Below, one piece after another: positions 20,567 through 30,469 of a stretch of DNA of 64,000 nucleotides. The DNA lies in assembly GCA_028751875.1 (NCBI GenBank), contig CM054134.1, forward strand, positions 66,424,541 to 66,488,540. The letters are read 5' to 3'. The notes beneath the pieces are model-generated. The model was not told the origin of the DNA. It searched no databases and saw only the letters and a list, made by a program, of their open reading frames with translations. Each line of letters begins with the position of its first letter. Within the stretch, counting starts at the first letter, position 1. Both the position numbers and the translations under genes were made by a program. This DNA comes from Rapana venosa. Its lineage: Eukaryota; Mollusca; Gastropoda; Neogastropoda; Muricidae.

Positions 20567-20969
20567 GCATAGTACTTTCAGTCACGGCAGATTTCTCTGC
20601 CCGGAATTTGGGCTGCTCGCCCCAGGGAGAACACGTTTCTGTGTCAGTGTTATCTACCACAGCTAATGTAGGGCCTGCCTATCTTCTTCTTCGTGTCTAA
20701 ACTATCTATAGCAGAGTGTGACACGACTTGTGAAGAGTTATTTCAGATTTACGAATTTATGAGAAAGGAGAATGGGTTTTTATGATCAGTCCCTTCCTGC
20801 AAGGTTTTGGGTCACTACTTGCGCTGTGAAAGGAGAGTTTTGGGAATCATTTTCGATGTCTACATTTCATTTTGTTGACTTCCCCTTGTAGTTAGAGCAT
20901 CGAAGTCGTGATCTGACAATTAACTGAGGTGTCCGTTGGAGAAGGGATCTCCTCCCCTTCCACTATTAA
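20567..20969. other. Spacer up to gap
   Basis: Unique-looking sequence. GAGAACACG and related words are present but no gene is supported. Confidence 0.4.
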
Positions 20970-21469
20970 NNNNNNNNNNNNNNNNNNNNNNNNNNNNNNN
21001 NNNNNNNNNNNNNNNNNNNNNNNNNNNNNNNNNNNNNNNNNNNNNNNNNNNNNNNNNNNNNNNNNNNNNNNNNNNNNNNNNNNNNNNNNNNNNNNNNNNN
21101 NNNNNNNNNNNNNNNNNNNNNNNNNNNNNNNNNNNNNNNNNNNNNNNNNNNNNNNNNNNNNNNNNNNNNNNNNNNNNNNNNNNNNNNNNNNNNNNNNNNN
21201 NNNNNNNNNNNNNNNNNNNNNNNNNNNNNNNNNNNNNNNNNNNNNNNNNNNNNNNNNNNNNNNNNNNNNNNNNNNNNNNNNNNNNNNNNNNNNNNNNNNN
21301 NNNNNNNNNNNNNNNNNNNNNNNNNNNNNNNNNNNNNNNNNNNNNNNNNNNNNNNNNNNNNNNNNNNNNNNNNNNNNNNNNNNNNNNNNNNNNNNNNNNN
21401 NNNNNNNNNNNNNNNNNNNNNNNNNNNNNNNNNNNNNNNNNNNNNNNNNNNNNNNNNNNNNNNNNNNNN
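20970..21469. other. Assembly gap (500 N)
   Basis: Exactly 500 N. A SINE-B fragment starts immediately after it. Confidence 1.
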
Positions 21470-21477
21470 TGTACGGT

Positions 21478-21565
21478 TTCTTTCTGCCCACCATGAAGGA
21501 GGTAGCCGCATTCCGACGTCGTGGATGATGTCAAAGCACGACACCCAGTGTGCATGCAAGTTTTT
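21478..21565 (-). mobile_element. SINE-B fragment
   Basis: GGTAGCCGCATTCCGACGTC and GTGTGCATGC motifs match the SINE-B 3' half. The outer end is lost in the gap. Confidence 0.6.
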
Positions 21566-21595
21566 GTTATATGTTTGTCTGTTGTGTTTTGAATG

Positions 21596-21687
21596 TTGTC
21601 ATACGCTTTCGCTGGCACGCAGTGGCCTACTCTTCTGAAAGGCAGAAGGGGTTGTAACGTGTTTTGCAAAGATGTTCTGCGAGTCAT
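21596..21687 (-). mobile_element. SINE-A fragment
   Basis: The middle part of SINE-A (CAGTGGCCTACTCTTCTGAA, GATGTTCTGCG), cut at 21687 by the LINE-3 tail. Confidence 0.7.
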
Positions 21688-21760
21688 AATAATAATAATA
21701 ATGTATGGAATTTATATAGCGCTGAATCTTGTAAAGCAACAAATCAAAGCGCTCAGATTT
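21688..21760 (-). mobile_element. LINE-3 3' tail, 5'-truncated copy
   Basis: (AAT)n, then GGAATTTATATAGCGCTGAA and AATCAAAGCGCTC, the reverse complement of the end at 20500-20566. It inserts beside a SINE-A piece. Confidence 0.75.
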
Positions 21761-21769
21761 TTTTGATTT

Positions 21770-21893
21770 TTTTTTAAAATTGAGGATAATGGAATAAGCA
21801 TTCATGTGCTCGTTTACATCCAGTACCCGTGTGTATGCGGTTTTGTAAATTTTGTCATCTGTTCCCACCGGCACACAACAGAGTAGAACAACT
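21770..21893 (-). mobile_element. SINE-A fragment, 3' part
   Basis: TGAGGATAATGGAATAAGCA through CACCGGCACACAAC. A separate copy from 21596-21687, since the order of parts is not continuous. Confidence 0.75.
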
Positions 21894-21954
21894 CAAGACC
21901 GAACAGCAAAAAAATAATGTGTGTTCACCAACATATGCACCCCTTAACCTCAAC

Positions 21955-22127
21955 ACCCACCCCCCCCCACCCCCACCCCCACACACACTAACACACGACA
22001 ACCCCCAATCTCCTCCCCTCAAAAATAAAGAAAAGTAAAGAAAAACCCATAGAAACAAGCAATAAGCGCATTCAGTCATCTCCTCCTCCTTCTTCTCCTC
22101 CATCATCGTGTGAAAAGAAGCGGAAAG

Positions 22128-22205
<78 letters not shown>

Positions 22206-22236
22206 ATTCTCAGAGAGAGGAGAGAGAGAGAGAGGG

Positions 22237-22299
<63 letters not shown>

Positions 22300-22500
22300 T
22301 TTTCATATTAATCCATCCATCCGTCCATCCATCCATCAATCAACCTCTCAACACTCCCTTCCCTCCCCTTCCCCCACTCTTCTCCTCCGCCAGCCTCCTC
22401 CACTCCCTAACCCCCCCCCCCCTCCCACCTACCTCCACTCCCTACCCCCCTACCCCCCCCCTACCCCCTACCCCCCCCCCCCCCCTACCCCCCCTGCGGG
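21955..22500. repeat. Microsatellite block: C-rich, (CA)n, (GA)n, (ATCC)n, C-rich
   Basis: (CA)n at 22130-22204, (GA)n at 22212-22293, (ATCC)n near 22313-22336 and poly-C/CCCTA at 22408-22494. All open frames here are repeat shadows. Confidence 0.95.
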
Positions 22501-22881
22501 TATGCATGTGTTTCTAAAAATGTGGGTCAAAATTAGCAAGTGAAAAAGGGCACTGCATAAACCGGCATCACCAAGCCATCTATGACTGTGGCCAATGACG
22601 CCAGGAAAATGTCAGAGGACTTGGGGAAACACAGAGATCAGGAGAGAGATGTTCTCTAAAAAAAAAATTGTTGTCAATAATGTCACATCGATGTTCGGAG
22701 AGGGAACTGGTTTTTTTTTTTTTTTTTTTTTTTTTGGGGGGGGGGGGGGGGTGGTTGTTTGTTTTGTTTTTGTTTTTGGTGTTGTGAAGATGGTGGTAGA
22801 CCTGTGCATGATTGTGTATGTGCGCGGTGGTTTGTATTTTATGAATGCATAAATAGACATACAAATTGATATAAGCAGCTT
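22501..22881. other. Spacer with T25-G16 tract
   Basis: Unique-looking 22501-22709, then a poly-T run directly followed by poly-G at 22711-22751. No gene supported. Confidence 0.45.
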
Positions 22882-22930
22882 TTAATTTTTATTTTATTCT
22901 TTTATATCGAGGATAATGGAATAAGCACAT
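22882..22930 (-). mobile_element. SINE-A 3' tail fragment
   Basis: TTTATTCTTTTATATCGAGG and ATAATGGAATAAGCACATG; the rest is replaced by a GA/CA microsatellite. Confidence 0.7.
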
Positions 22931-23310
22931 GGGAGAGAGAGAGGACACACACACCTACACACACACCCCCCTACACACATACACACACTCTCTCTCCAAC
23001 TCTCTCTCTCTCTCTACACATACACCCACCCTACACCCTCCCCTACCCTACACCCTCCCCTACTCACACACAACACATACACATACACACCCTACACATT
23101 TACCCCCCACCCCCACCCCCCTCCCACACACACACACATACATACAGGACGGGAGGGGGGGGGGGGGGGGAGGGGGGAGGAGGTACATGTGTCTGGGCAT
23201 TGACAAGTATTGCTGGGTGTGAATTATTGAACACTGTAGATTGCCTGCACGAGCTTCCAGCCCACAATCACTGGTGTCCCTTCTTATGAGGATGATGATG
23301 ATGATGTATC

Positions 23311-23356
<46 letters not shown>

Positions 23357-23461
23357 TAGAGAGAGAGAGACAGAGACAGAGACAGACACATAGGCAGACA
23401 GGGAGAGAGAGAATGGAGACATACAGAGGGGGGAGAGAGAGAGACAGGGACAGACAGAAAC

Positions 23462-23499
<38 letters not shown>

Positions 23500-23615
23500 C
23501 ACACAATACACCTACCTCCCTCCCTCCCTACAACCTACCTACCTATCTACCTCCCTACCTACCTCCTACATACATGATCACATACACACATACATACAAC
23601 CATACATACAACCAC

Positions 23616-23646
<31 letters not shown>

Positions 23647-23693
23647 GACACACACACAGACACACACACACTCTCTCTCTCTCTCTCTCTCTC

Positions 23694-23727
<34 letters not shown>

Positions 23728-23754
23728 ACACACAGAGAAAGAAAGAAAGAGAGA

Positions 23755-23798
<44 letters not shown>
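22931..23798. repeat. Mixed CA, CT, GA and (GTCT)n microsatellites
   Basis: CA/CCCTA 22950-23140, G run 23154-23170, GA 23310-23346 and 23465-23496, (CTAC)n 23505-23575, CA, CT and (TCTG)n 23600-23722, GA 23750-23798. The island 23180-23285 is unique with no gene. Confidence 0.9.
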
Positions 23799-23801
<3 letters not shown>

Positions 23802-23980
23802 TGTGCGCAGAACATCATGCGAACACGTTAGAACCCGTTCCGCTTTTCGGAAGAGTAGGCCATTGTGTGCCGGTGGGAACGGATGATTAAATTTTACAAA
23901 AGTGCATACACACCGGGACTGGATGGGAAAAAAAGCGCATGAGTACTTCTTCCATTATCCTCGAAATAAAAGAATAACAT
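23799..23980 (+). mobile_element. SINE-A, 5'-truncated
   Basis: From GTGTGCGCAGAACATC through TCCGCTTTTCGGAAGAGTAG and CACCGGGACTGGATG to CCTCGAAATAAAAGAATAA. It is flanked by GA on the left and CA/CT on the right. Confidence 0.85.
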
Positions 23981-23989
23981 AAAAAAAAT

Positions 23990-24095
23990 ACACTCACACA
24001 CACTCTCTCTCTCTCACACACACACAAACACACAGATACACAGCCCACCCCCACCCACCCACACAACACCCCTACACACACACACACTCACACCC

Positions 24096-24182
<87 letters not shown>

Positions 24183-24250
24183 ACTACAATCACCCACACA
24201 CCACTACAATCACCCACACCCCTACACACTACACACACACACACAAACAC
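23990..24250. repeat. (CA)n microsatellite
   Basis: CA with CT, CCCA and CCTA interruptions; the longest pure run is at about 24096-24181. Confidence 0.95.
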
Positions 24251-24545
24251 GCTTTTCGTAAGAGTAGGCCATTGTGTGCCGGTGGGAACACGATGACAAA
24301 ATTTACAAAACCGCATACACACGGGGACTGGATGTAACAGATGGGGGCTGGATGTCAAAGTCAAAGTCAAAGTCAAACTTTTATTTTCAGATGGTACATT
24401 GAATAAGCAGTGCATTTGCTTTTTTTTCATCAAGCCATCTATCTAAAGAAAGAGAAAAAAAAAGCGAGAAAAAGAAGATAATGTATATGTAAAAAAAACA
24501 TAAGTGCTTATTCCATTATCCTGGATATAAAAGAATGAAATAAAA
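24251..24545 (+). mobile_element. SINE-A fragment split by another element
   Basis: SINE-A sequence at 24251-24338 (GCTTTTCGTAAGAGTAGGCC to GGACTGGATGTAA) resumes at about 24490-24545 (CATAAGTGCTTATTCC to TATAAAAGAATG). Between them lies the (GTCAAA)n-tailed element, so the tail element inserted after the SINE. CA repeats lie on both outer sides. Confidence 0.8.
24355..24422 (-). mobile_element. Retroelement 3' end with (TTTGAC)n tail, copy 1
   Basis: On the minus strand it reads GCACTGCTTATTCAATGTAC, CATCTGAAAATAAAAG and then TTTGAC repeats. AATAAA followed by a short tandem tail is typical of non-LTR elements. The same end occurs at 52311 and 32297. Confidence 0.7.
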
Positions 24546-24770
24546 AATAAAAACACACTCACACCCACCCACCCACACATACACACACACACACACACCA
24601 ATCACATCCCCCCTCCCCCCACCCATACCCACCCACACAAACGCACAGTAGGGTGAAGGGGAAGAGGAAGAAGAAAGCCAAGCCTTTTTTTTTCCCCCCT
24701 CTGTCCCAGTTCCAGAGAGTCCACCCCCCCCCCCCCCTCCCCCTCCTCTTTTCGTCTCTTGCACATCACA
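24546..24770. repeat. CA/CCCA repeat and C-rich tract
   Basis: CA/CCCA at 24553-24640, purine-rich GAAG at 24655-24680, poly-C at 24723-24737. Confidence 0.8.
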
Positions 24771-24784
24771 GTTTCCGTGGCAAC
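24771..24784 (+). promoter_or_regulatory. RFX X-box-like motif
   Basis: GTTTCCGTGGCAAC fits the RYYNYY-N(1-3)-RRNRAC X-box consensus bound by RFX factors. It lies in a short non-repetitive island (24755-24840). Whether it is used is unknown, as no gene is adjacent. Confidence 0.35.
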
Positions 24785-24840
24785 CGTTGAGAGTTGTATG
24801 ACAGGGAAGGGGGTAGGCGAATGATGAACTGCCGTGTGTT

Positions 24841-25160
24841 TGGAGGAGGGGGAGGGCAGGGGAGTAGGTAAAAGCAGGGGGAGGGGGGTGGGTGGGGGGT
24901 GGGGGCAGAGACAGGGAGGAGAGAGAGGGAGGGAGTGGGTTGGTGGAGGGGATGTTAATAGGCCAAAAGGAACAGGAACAGGAAGAGGAAGGAAATAAAT
25001 TGGGAAAAGAAATGGAAGAAGAAGGAAGAAAAAAAAAGGAGAAAACGGCGTGCTTGTCTGTCAGTCGTTGTTGAATCGTGTATACGCGCACGCACGCACG
25101 CACGCATGCACACATACAGACCTGAACACACACGCGCGCGCGCGCACTCACAGACACACC

Positions 25161-25197
<37 letters not shown>

Positions 25198-25322
25198 TAA
25201 AAATTTTTTTTTTTTGGGGGGGGGGGGGAGACAGATGGAGGGAGAGAGAGGGGGGAGGAAGAGAGGGAGGGGCAGAGAGAGAGAGGGGGGGGGGCAGAGA
25301 AAGAGAGGGGGGGTAGGGGCAT

Positions 25323-25415
<93 letters not shown>

Positions 25416-25430
25416 CATCATCGTTGTTGG
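24841..25430. repeat. Purine-rich and (GA)n/(GCAC)n microsatellites
   Basis: G/A-rich 24841-25045, (GCAC)n and CA/CG 25085-25160, GA 25163-25193, T-G run 25206-25229, GA/GGGA 25230-25413. Confidence 0.9.
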
Positions 25431-25479
25431 CCCCTATGATAGGATTGACGACGCCGTAACTGGCTGTGCTTTCCTTTCT

Positions 25480-25629
25480 CACTGTCCTTCCTTCCTTCCT
25501 TCCTTCCCTCCTTCCTTCCTTCCTTCCTTCCTTCATTCATTCATTCCTTCATTCCTTCCTTCATTCATTCATTAATTTCTTCATTCCATTCTTTCTTTCT
25601 TTCTTTCTTTCTGTCTGTCTTTCTTTCTT

Positions 25630-25676
<47 letters not shown>

Positions 25677-25715
25677 TTCTTTTCTTTCTTTCTTTCTTTC
25701 TTTCTTAGCAGTAGA
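25480..25715. repeat. (TTCC)n, (TTCA)n, (TTTC)n and (TGTC)n compound repeat
   Basis: Four tetranucleotide blocks that merge into each other, each differing by one base. Confidence 0.95.
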
Positions 25716-25934
25716 ACTTATAGATGTAGCAGCAGCAGCAGCAACAACAGCAGCAGCAGTTCTGATAATATTAGTAACTACAACTACTACAATTATCACT
25801 ATTATTAGTGCCACTACTTCGACTGTTACACAGCGTGGTATTGCCTATCTCCCTTAGTCTCTGTATGTCTGTCTGTCTGTCTGCCTATCTGTGTCTATCT
25901 TTTTCTCTGTCTTTGTGTGTCTGTGTGTGTCCCG

Positions 25935-25966
<32 letters not shown>

Positions 25967-25967
25967 C

Positions 25968-26003
<36 letters not shown>

Positions 26004-26200
26004 ATTCAAATCAAATGAGCTATGCTATGTGAAATTATACAAAATATCGTCTACGTTTTTGTTCCGTATGCTGTTTATTTTTCGTTTGGTCCTGTGCGCG
26101 GTATGTTTGTTAATTAAATGAATGTGTCACATACGTCATGCCTTTTCATAATTATTTTGCCAAGGCCAGTATGATGTCATTTATAATACAACGCCTCCCG
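25716..26200. other. AGC/AAC trinucleotides, TG/(TGTC)n and a short spacer
   Basis: (AGC)/(AAC) at 25728-25760, (GTCT)n and TG at 25865-25998. Bases 26000-26200 are AT-rich with no gene supported. Confidence 0.6.
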
Positions 26201-26520
26201 TCCCCTCTCTGTCTCTGTCTGTCTGTCTGTCTCTCTGTCTCACTCTCTCTCCTTCTGTCTTCTCTCTCTTCCTTCTATCTGTCTGTGCCCCTTTCTCTTT
26301 GTCTCTCTTTATCTCTAACTTCTTTTCTGTTTCTCTTCTCTCTTTCTCTCTGTCCCTTCTCTTAGTTTCTTTTTCTATCTCTTCTTTCTCTCTGTTCCTT
26401 CTCTCCCACTCCCTCCTTCTATCCTTCTATCTTTCTGTCTGTCTCTGTCTGTCTGTCTGTCTCTCTCTCTCTCATTTTCTCTCTCTCTCATTTTCTCTCT
26501 CTCTCTCTCTCTCTCATTTT

Positions 26521-26555
<35 letters not shown>

Positions 26556-26600
26556 TCTCTCTCCTCTCTCTCTCTCTCTCTCTGTCCCCTCTTTGTCTCT
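26201..26600. repeat. Pyrimidine (CT)n/(TCTG)n tract
   Basis: Degenerate CT repeat, purest at 26458-26583. Ser/Leu frames are shadows. Confidence 0.95.
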
Positions 26601-26625
26601 ATTTATATCTAGTAATATTATCTCA

Positions 26626-26958
26626 GGGGGGAAGGGATAGCCTGGTGGTCAGAGTGATGCGCTCATGATCTTGCTGACCCAGGTTCGAATCTCGTTCAAG
26701 AGGATTTTTTCCTCTGGAGTTAACATCAGTGCCGACTTCACTTTCCCCAAAAGTCCTTTGGATGAGACTATAAACCGAGGTCCCTTGCGCGAACGCACGC
26801 AGAACATCTTGCGCACACATTAAAACCCGTTCCCGTTTTTGGAAGAGTAGGCCATAGTGTGCCGGCGGGAACGGATGACAAAATTTACAAAAACTGCATG
26901 CACACGGGGGACAAAAAAGCACTCGAGTTCTTATTCCATTATCCTCGAAATAAAAGAA

Positions 26959-26964
<6 letters not shown>
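26626..26964 (+). mobile_element. SINE-A, full-length reference copy
   Basis: The head GGGATAGCCTGGTGGTCAGA resembles a tRNA A box and CAGGTTCGAATCTCG a B box (26680-26694), the RNA polymerase III internal promoter. The body has AGAGGATTTTTTCCTCTGG (a small hairpin), GTTAACATCAGTGCCGACTT, GGATGAGACTATAAACCGAG, CACGCAGAACATCTTGCGC, GGAAGAGTAGGCCATAG and TGCATGCACACGGGG. The 3' end is TTATTCCATTATCCTCGAAA then TAAAAGAATAAAA. SINEs are copied by a partner LINE; the 3' end does not match any LINE end seen here, so the partner is not in this window. CT repeats flank it on both sides. Confidence 0.92.
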
Positions 26965-27051
<87 letters not shown>

Positions 27052-27180
27052 ACCCCCACCCCCGCTCGTTCCTTCTTTTTGCTCGGAAGACGGGTATGAT
27101 GATGATGATGATGATGATAATAATAATAGTAATAATGATAACAACAACAACAACAACAACAACAGCAACAACAGGGGACT
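26965..27180. repeat. (CT)n, then (GAT)n/(AAT)n/(AAC)n
   Basis: CT at 26965-27048, then trinucleotides at 27096-27172. Confidence 0.95.
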
Positions 27181-27597
27181 TGTGTTGTTGCCATACCACA
27201 CAGTGAACACAGTGGCAGTGTTGTTTGTGTTCATTCATTAATTAATGCGGCGGTTTCGTCTTGACGCTGCCTGCCCATCAGTATAACTAGCATAGATCTT
27301 CTCTAGGGACTAGGCAAGACTGGCCAGCCTACACAATCAGAATGAAACGGCACCAAAGAGGGCAGGGCATAGGCTAGTTGGGCGAGGGTGGAGAGGGGTA
27401 GGACGGGTTGTTGGGGAAGAGGAGGAGGGAGGGAGAGAGGGAGGGGGAGAGAGGGAGCGAGGCGGAGAGAGAGGGAAGGGGGGGGGGGGGGGGGGGGGGG
27501 GGGGCGGAGAGAGGGGAGGGACGGAGGAGGAAGATGGAGAGAGAGATTTTATCTTTCTTAGATGTCCCCCCCCCCCCCCCCCCCCCCCATCCTTCCC
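27181..27597. other. Spacer then purine tract with poly-G and poly-C runs
   Basis: 27181-27380 is unique with no gene. GGGA-rich 27385-27545 holds a run of about 26 G (27478-27504), then a run of about 22 C at 27567-27588. Confidence 0.6.
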
Positions 27598-27722
27598 ATT
27601 CCTTGGCTAGATCTCCGAGGTTTACCAATGGTGACATTCTGGAACCGTTTTTTCCCCCACCATTAATTAAGATAGCCAGCCAGCCAGCCAGCCAGCCACA
27701 TTCCGACTTCAGAAAGTGTAGG
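27598..27722 (-). mobile_element. SINE-B fragment with internal (AGCC)n expansion
   Basis: TGGCTAGATCTCCGAGGTTT and ACCAATGGTGACATTCTGG match SINE-B. Where other copies read GGTAGCCGCATTCCG, this one has GATAGCC, five further AGCC units and ACATTCCGACTTC. Confidence 0.7.
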
Positions 27723-27825
27723 CTGTTAATGTTAATGCTAAGAGCTTGTCAATGCTGAAGACAATCTCAACATGACATTTTGGTGTGTTTTGTTGAGCGA
27801 AACAAGGATTCCAGTGCCCGCGTTG

Positions 27826-27832
27826 GTTTTGT

Positions 27833-27864
<32 letters not shown>

Positions 27865-27907
27865 CTGCTGTTGTTGTTGTTGTTGTTGTTGTTGTTGCTG
27901 TTGTTGT

Positions 27908-27942
<35 letters not shown>

Positions 27943-27945
27943 TTT
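27826..27945. repeat. (TTG)n/(CTG)n trinucleotide
   Basis: About 40 triplets. Leu-, Val- and Asn-rich frames are shadows. It abuts a SINE-B fragment. Confidence 0.95.
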
Positions 27946-28090
27946 TTCGTTCCTGGGCTAGAGCTCCCTCCCAGGTTCACCAGTGATGAGATTTTTGCGT
28001 ATGCGACCGTTTGTGCCCACCATGAAGGTAGCCGCATTCCGAGTTCGGGGATGCATGCTGGGTATGTGCGTGTTTCCGTCACCCACCGAA
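27946..28090 (-). mobile_element. SINE-B fragment, 3' half
   Basis: GGGCTAGAGCTCCC, CACCAGTGATGAGATTTTTG, CGTATGCGACCGTTTG, GGTAGCCGCATTCCGAGTTC. Confidence 0.75.
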
Positions 28091-28160
28091 CACTGACATG
28101 AATTACGGGATATTTTAACACGCATATTCTATCTTTTGCATGTGCATATAATTATATACA

Positions 28161-28458
28161 AGGGGACGGGACAGCTCAGTGGTCGGAGCACTCGCTTTCC
28201 CCCCAGCCAAGTTAAGCAGCGTCGAGCGTGGTTACCAGTTGGATGGGTGACCGTTTGCGCGCCTTGGCTTCAGTACAGTTCCCCCAGCTCACCCAGCTGT
28301 AAATGGGTACCTGCCCTCTTTAGGGTCAGGGAAGGTAAAGCAGCGAGGGAGAGGAGATGGGCGCCGCCCTCAATATGCTGGCCCTAGAGAAGTGAGGTCT
28401 CTGACGCCTCGCTCCCCTACGACCTTATAGGTTATGGGACTCCTTCACCTTTTACCTT
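28161..28458 (+). mobile_element. SINE-5S, copy 3 (plus strand)
   Basis: The head GACAGCTCAGTGGTCGGAGC is tRNA A-box-like. It is followed at 28209-28227 by AAGTTAAGCAGCGTCGAGC and at 28237-28253 by AGTTGGATGGGTGACCG, with GGTTACC just before. These are the successive elements of the 5S rRNA internal control region, in order and at close to native spacing. The body has CAGCTGTAAATGGGTACCTG, GGGCGCCGCCCTCAATATG and the end GGTTATGGGACTCC. A chimeric tRNA/5S polymerase III promoter is the simplest reading. A diverged tRNA head with chance similarity is less likely given three concordant copies. Confidence 0.85.
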
Positions 28459-28484
28459 ATAATTATATACAAAGGGAAATTAAG

Positions 28485-28690
28485 ACACTGACGAGTCTGC
28501 TCTTGAAGTTGACCGTCCTGGGTGATTCTTAATTAAAAAAGAAAAGAAATATAAAAAAAAGAAGAAGAAATCCCCACCCTTAACTTGACCAGACACCGCC
28601 AGGATTCGAACCCAGGATTTCATGGACCCATGGGATTGAAGTCCAAGGGTCTTAACCCACTCGGCTACAGGCTAGCGTCTGTGGTGCGTG
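28485..28690 (-). mobile_element. tRNA-derived SINE (tRNA-Leu/Ser-like head)
   Basis: On the minus strand: GTAGCCGAGTGGGTTAAGAC (A box), a long variable-arm-like stretch and GGGTTCGAATCCTGGC (B box). The body GGTGGGGATTTCTTC and CACCCAGGACGGTCAACTTC follows and ends near 28485. The acceptor stem does not pair, so it is a SINE head. Confidence 0.65.
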
Positions 28691-28863
28691 GGTTTGACCC
28701 CTGGTAGTGTCACTTCCTTGTTGGTCCGGTGACACTGTCTGGGAGTTGGTGTGGTGTTATTTAGCCAATACCTGTGCAGCGTACTGTTAGACAGACAGAC
28801 AGCTGTTTAGAGAGGCTTTAAGACCTGAGCTGTTTTGATATCCGACACCATCTGTCGCCGTTC

Positions 28864-28865
<2 letters not shown>
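28691..28865. other. Spacer
   Basis: Short unique stretch with (ACAG)n at 28787-28801. No gene. Confidence 0.4.
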
Positions 28866-28895
<30 letters not shown>

Positions 28896-29390
28896 TGTGT
28901 GTTTTGTGTTGTGTGTGTGGGGTTTTTTGTTGTGTGTGAGTGGTGTGTGGAGAGAGAGAGAGAGTAGTTTTGTGTATTGTGTATTGTGTTTTTTTTGGTG
29001 TTTGTATTTGTGAGTGTGTTTTGAGTGTGGGGGTTTTTTGTGGAAAGAGTAGTGTGGGGGTGTGTGTGTGTGGAGAGAGAGAGAGAGAGAGCGAGAGAGA
29101 GTAGTGTGTTGTGTATGTGGGATGTGTGTGTGTGTGTTTGGAAGAGTGAGAGTAGTGTGTGTGTGTATTGGTTTTTTGTGGTGTGTTTGTGAGTGTGTGT
29201 GTATGGTGTGTGTGTGTGTGTGTTTGTAGTTTATGTGGGTGTATATGTGGAGAGACGGACAGAGAGATAGAGACAGATTGTGTGTGTAAATCTATAATGC
29301 ATGTATGCGCGCGTGCGCGTGCTTGCGCGCTTGGGTGTGTGTGTGTGTATGCGTCTTGTTGCTGCGTATGTGGTGATGAACTTCTCTGCA
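28866..29390. repeat. Cryptic (TG)n with GA blocks
   Basis: TG-rich with GAGAG insertions at 28951-28966 and 29073-29102. The Thr/His frame is a shadow. Confidence 0.9.
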
Positions 29391-29850
29391 CCGGCTCATA
29401 AATAGCATCAAGGCTGTACTACACGCTTATCTAACGACGACTGCGGCACAGATGTGTGCGTGCCATTGTAAGCGAGAAGCCACGACTGTGTGGGCGAGAG
29501 GGGGAAGGAATGCACACACACTGAGACATTTCTGGCCGATCGACAATAGGCCCTTCTCCTCTCTCTCTCGTCTCATAAGTTCTCTATCTTCCTCTACTCT
29601 CCTCTCTCTTCTTCTTCTTCTCTGTGTGATTGTATTATATGATTATATATAAATAAGTATAATAGAAAGGGTGTGGATAGTCCAGAGTTCATGACCAGCC
29701 TGAAAGGTATGGGAAAACAATACCCAGCATGCATTCCCTTTTTTGGGGGAGGATAGGCTTCGCTCCGTTTTTCATCTTTTCTGCCTGATCATTCCAAGTC
29801 CCGTGTCTCGCGACTTCTTTGGGGGTTTATTTTATTTGATTTAAATTTTT
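29391..29850. other. Spacer
   Basis: Unique-looking; CT-rich at 29560-29625. No gene supported. Confidence 0.4.
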
Positions 29851-30183
29851 TTTATTTTATCTTTATTTCCAGGATAGGAATAAGGGGCTCGTGGCTATTT
29901 CCCAACAATTCCCCGTGTGTATGCAGTTTTGAAATTTGTCATCCGTTCCCACCGGGACACAATGGCCTATCTTACGAAAAGCGGAACAGGATTTAACGTG
30001 TGCGCAAGATGTTCTGCGTGCGTTCGTAAACGGGGCCTCGGTTTATAGTCTCATCCGTACTTTGGGGGAGAGTGGAGTCTGCACTGATGTTAACTCCAGA
30101 GGAAAAAATCCTCTTGAACGAGAATGGAACCCGGGTCAGCAGATCACGCATACATCGCTGTAACCACCCGGCTCACCCCGTCC
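29851..30183 (-). mobile_element. SINE-A, near full-length
   Basis: The tail is degraded at the left; body and head are intact (GTTTATAGTCTCATCCG, GATGTTAACTCCAGAGG, AACCCGGGTCAGCAGATCAC, CCACCCGGCTCACCCCGTCC). Confidence 0.88.
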
Positions 30184-30411
30184 CCCCTTTAGAGATGTGG
30201 CGTGAAGTGTGAGGAGATGGAATGCAGATGTGAACAAAGCTAGGGTTTGTACACAGCACCTACGGAGTGGAGCACTTCGGGGAATAACTCTTCAGTGTGC
30301 GGTGGCTGAATGACTTTTCCAGGAGGAGGGAAGTGGACAGACAGAGCGGAGAAAGTCCTGACGAGAGGAAGAAGAGATATCTATTTTCTTTCTTTCTTTC
30401 TTTCTTTCTCC
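30184..30411. other. Spacer with (TTTC)n
   Basis: No gene. (TTTC)n at 30384-30409 precedes a duplicated SINE tail. Confidence 0.45.
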
Positions 30412-30460
30412 TTTTTGCATCGAGGATAATGGAATAAGCACTCGTGTGCTTTTTTACATT
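30412..30460 (-). mobile_element. SINE-A tail fragment
   Basis: The last 45 bases of SINE-A, about 60 bases before the same segment of the next full copy. Confidence 0.75.
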
Positions 30461-30469
30461 AAAAAAAAT

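Noticed and set aside
20892..21687. Open frames spanning the second gap
   Set aside because: Artefacts of 500 N without stops.
22110..22340. CRISPR-like or satellite array
   Set aside because: Pure dinucleotide repeats without distinct spacers; eukaryotic context.
22559..22700. Possible exon near CCAGGAAAATGTCAGAGG
   Set aside because: No conserved domain or convincing splice sites, and stops occur in all frames within 40 codons.
28205..28255. 5S rRNA gene
   Set aside because: Only the internal control region resembles 5S; the rest of the molecule is missing and the segment is part of a dispersed three-copy SINE.
28600..28690. tRNA-Leu/Ser gene
   Set aside because: A and B boxes and a long variable arm are visible, but no paired acceptor stem; a SINE body follows.
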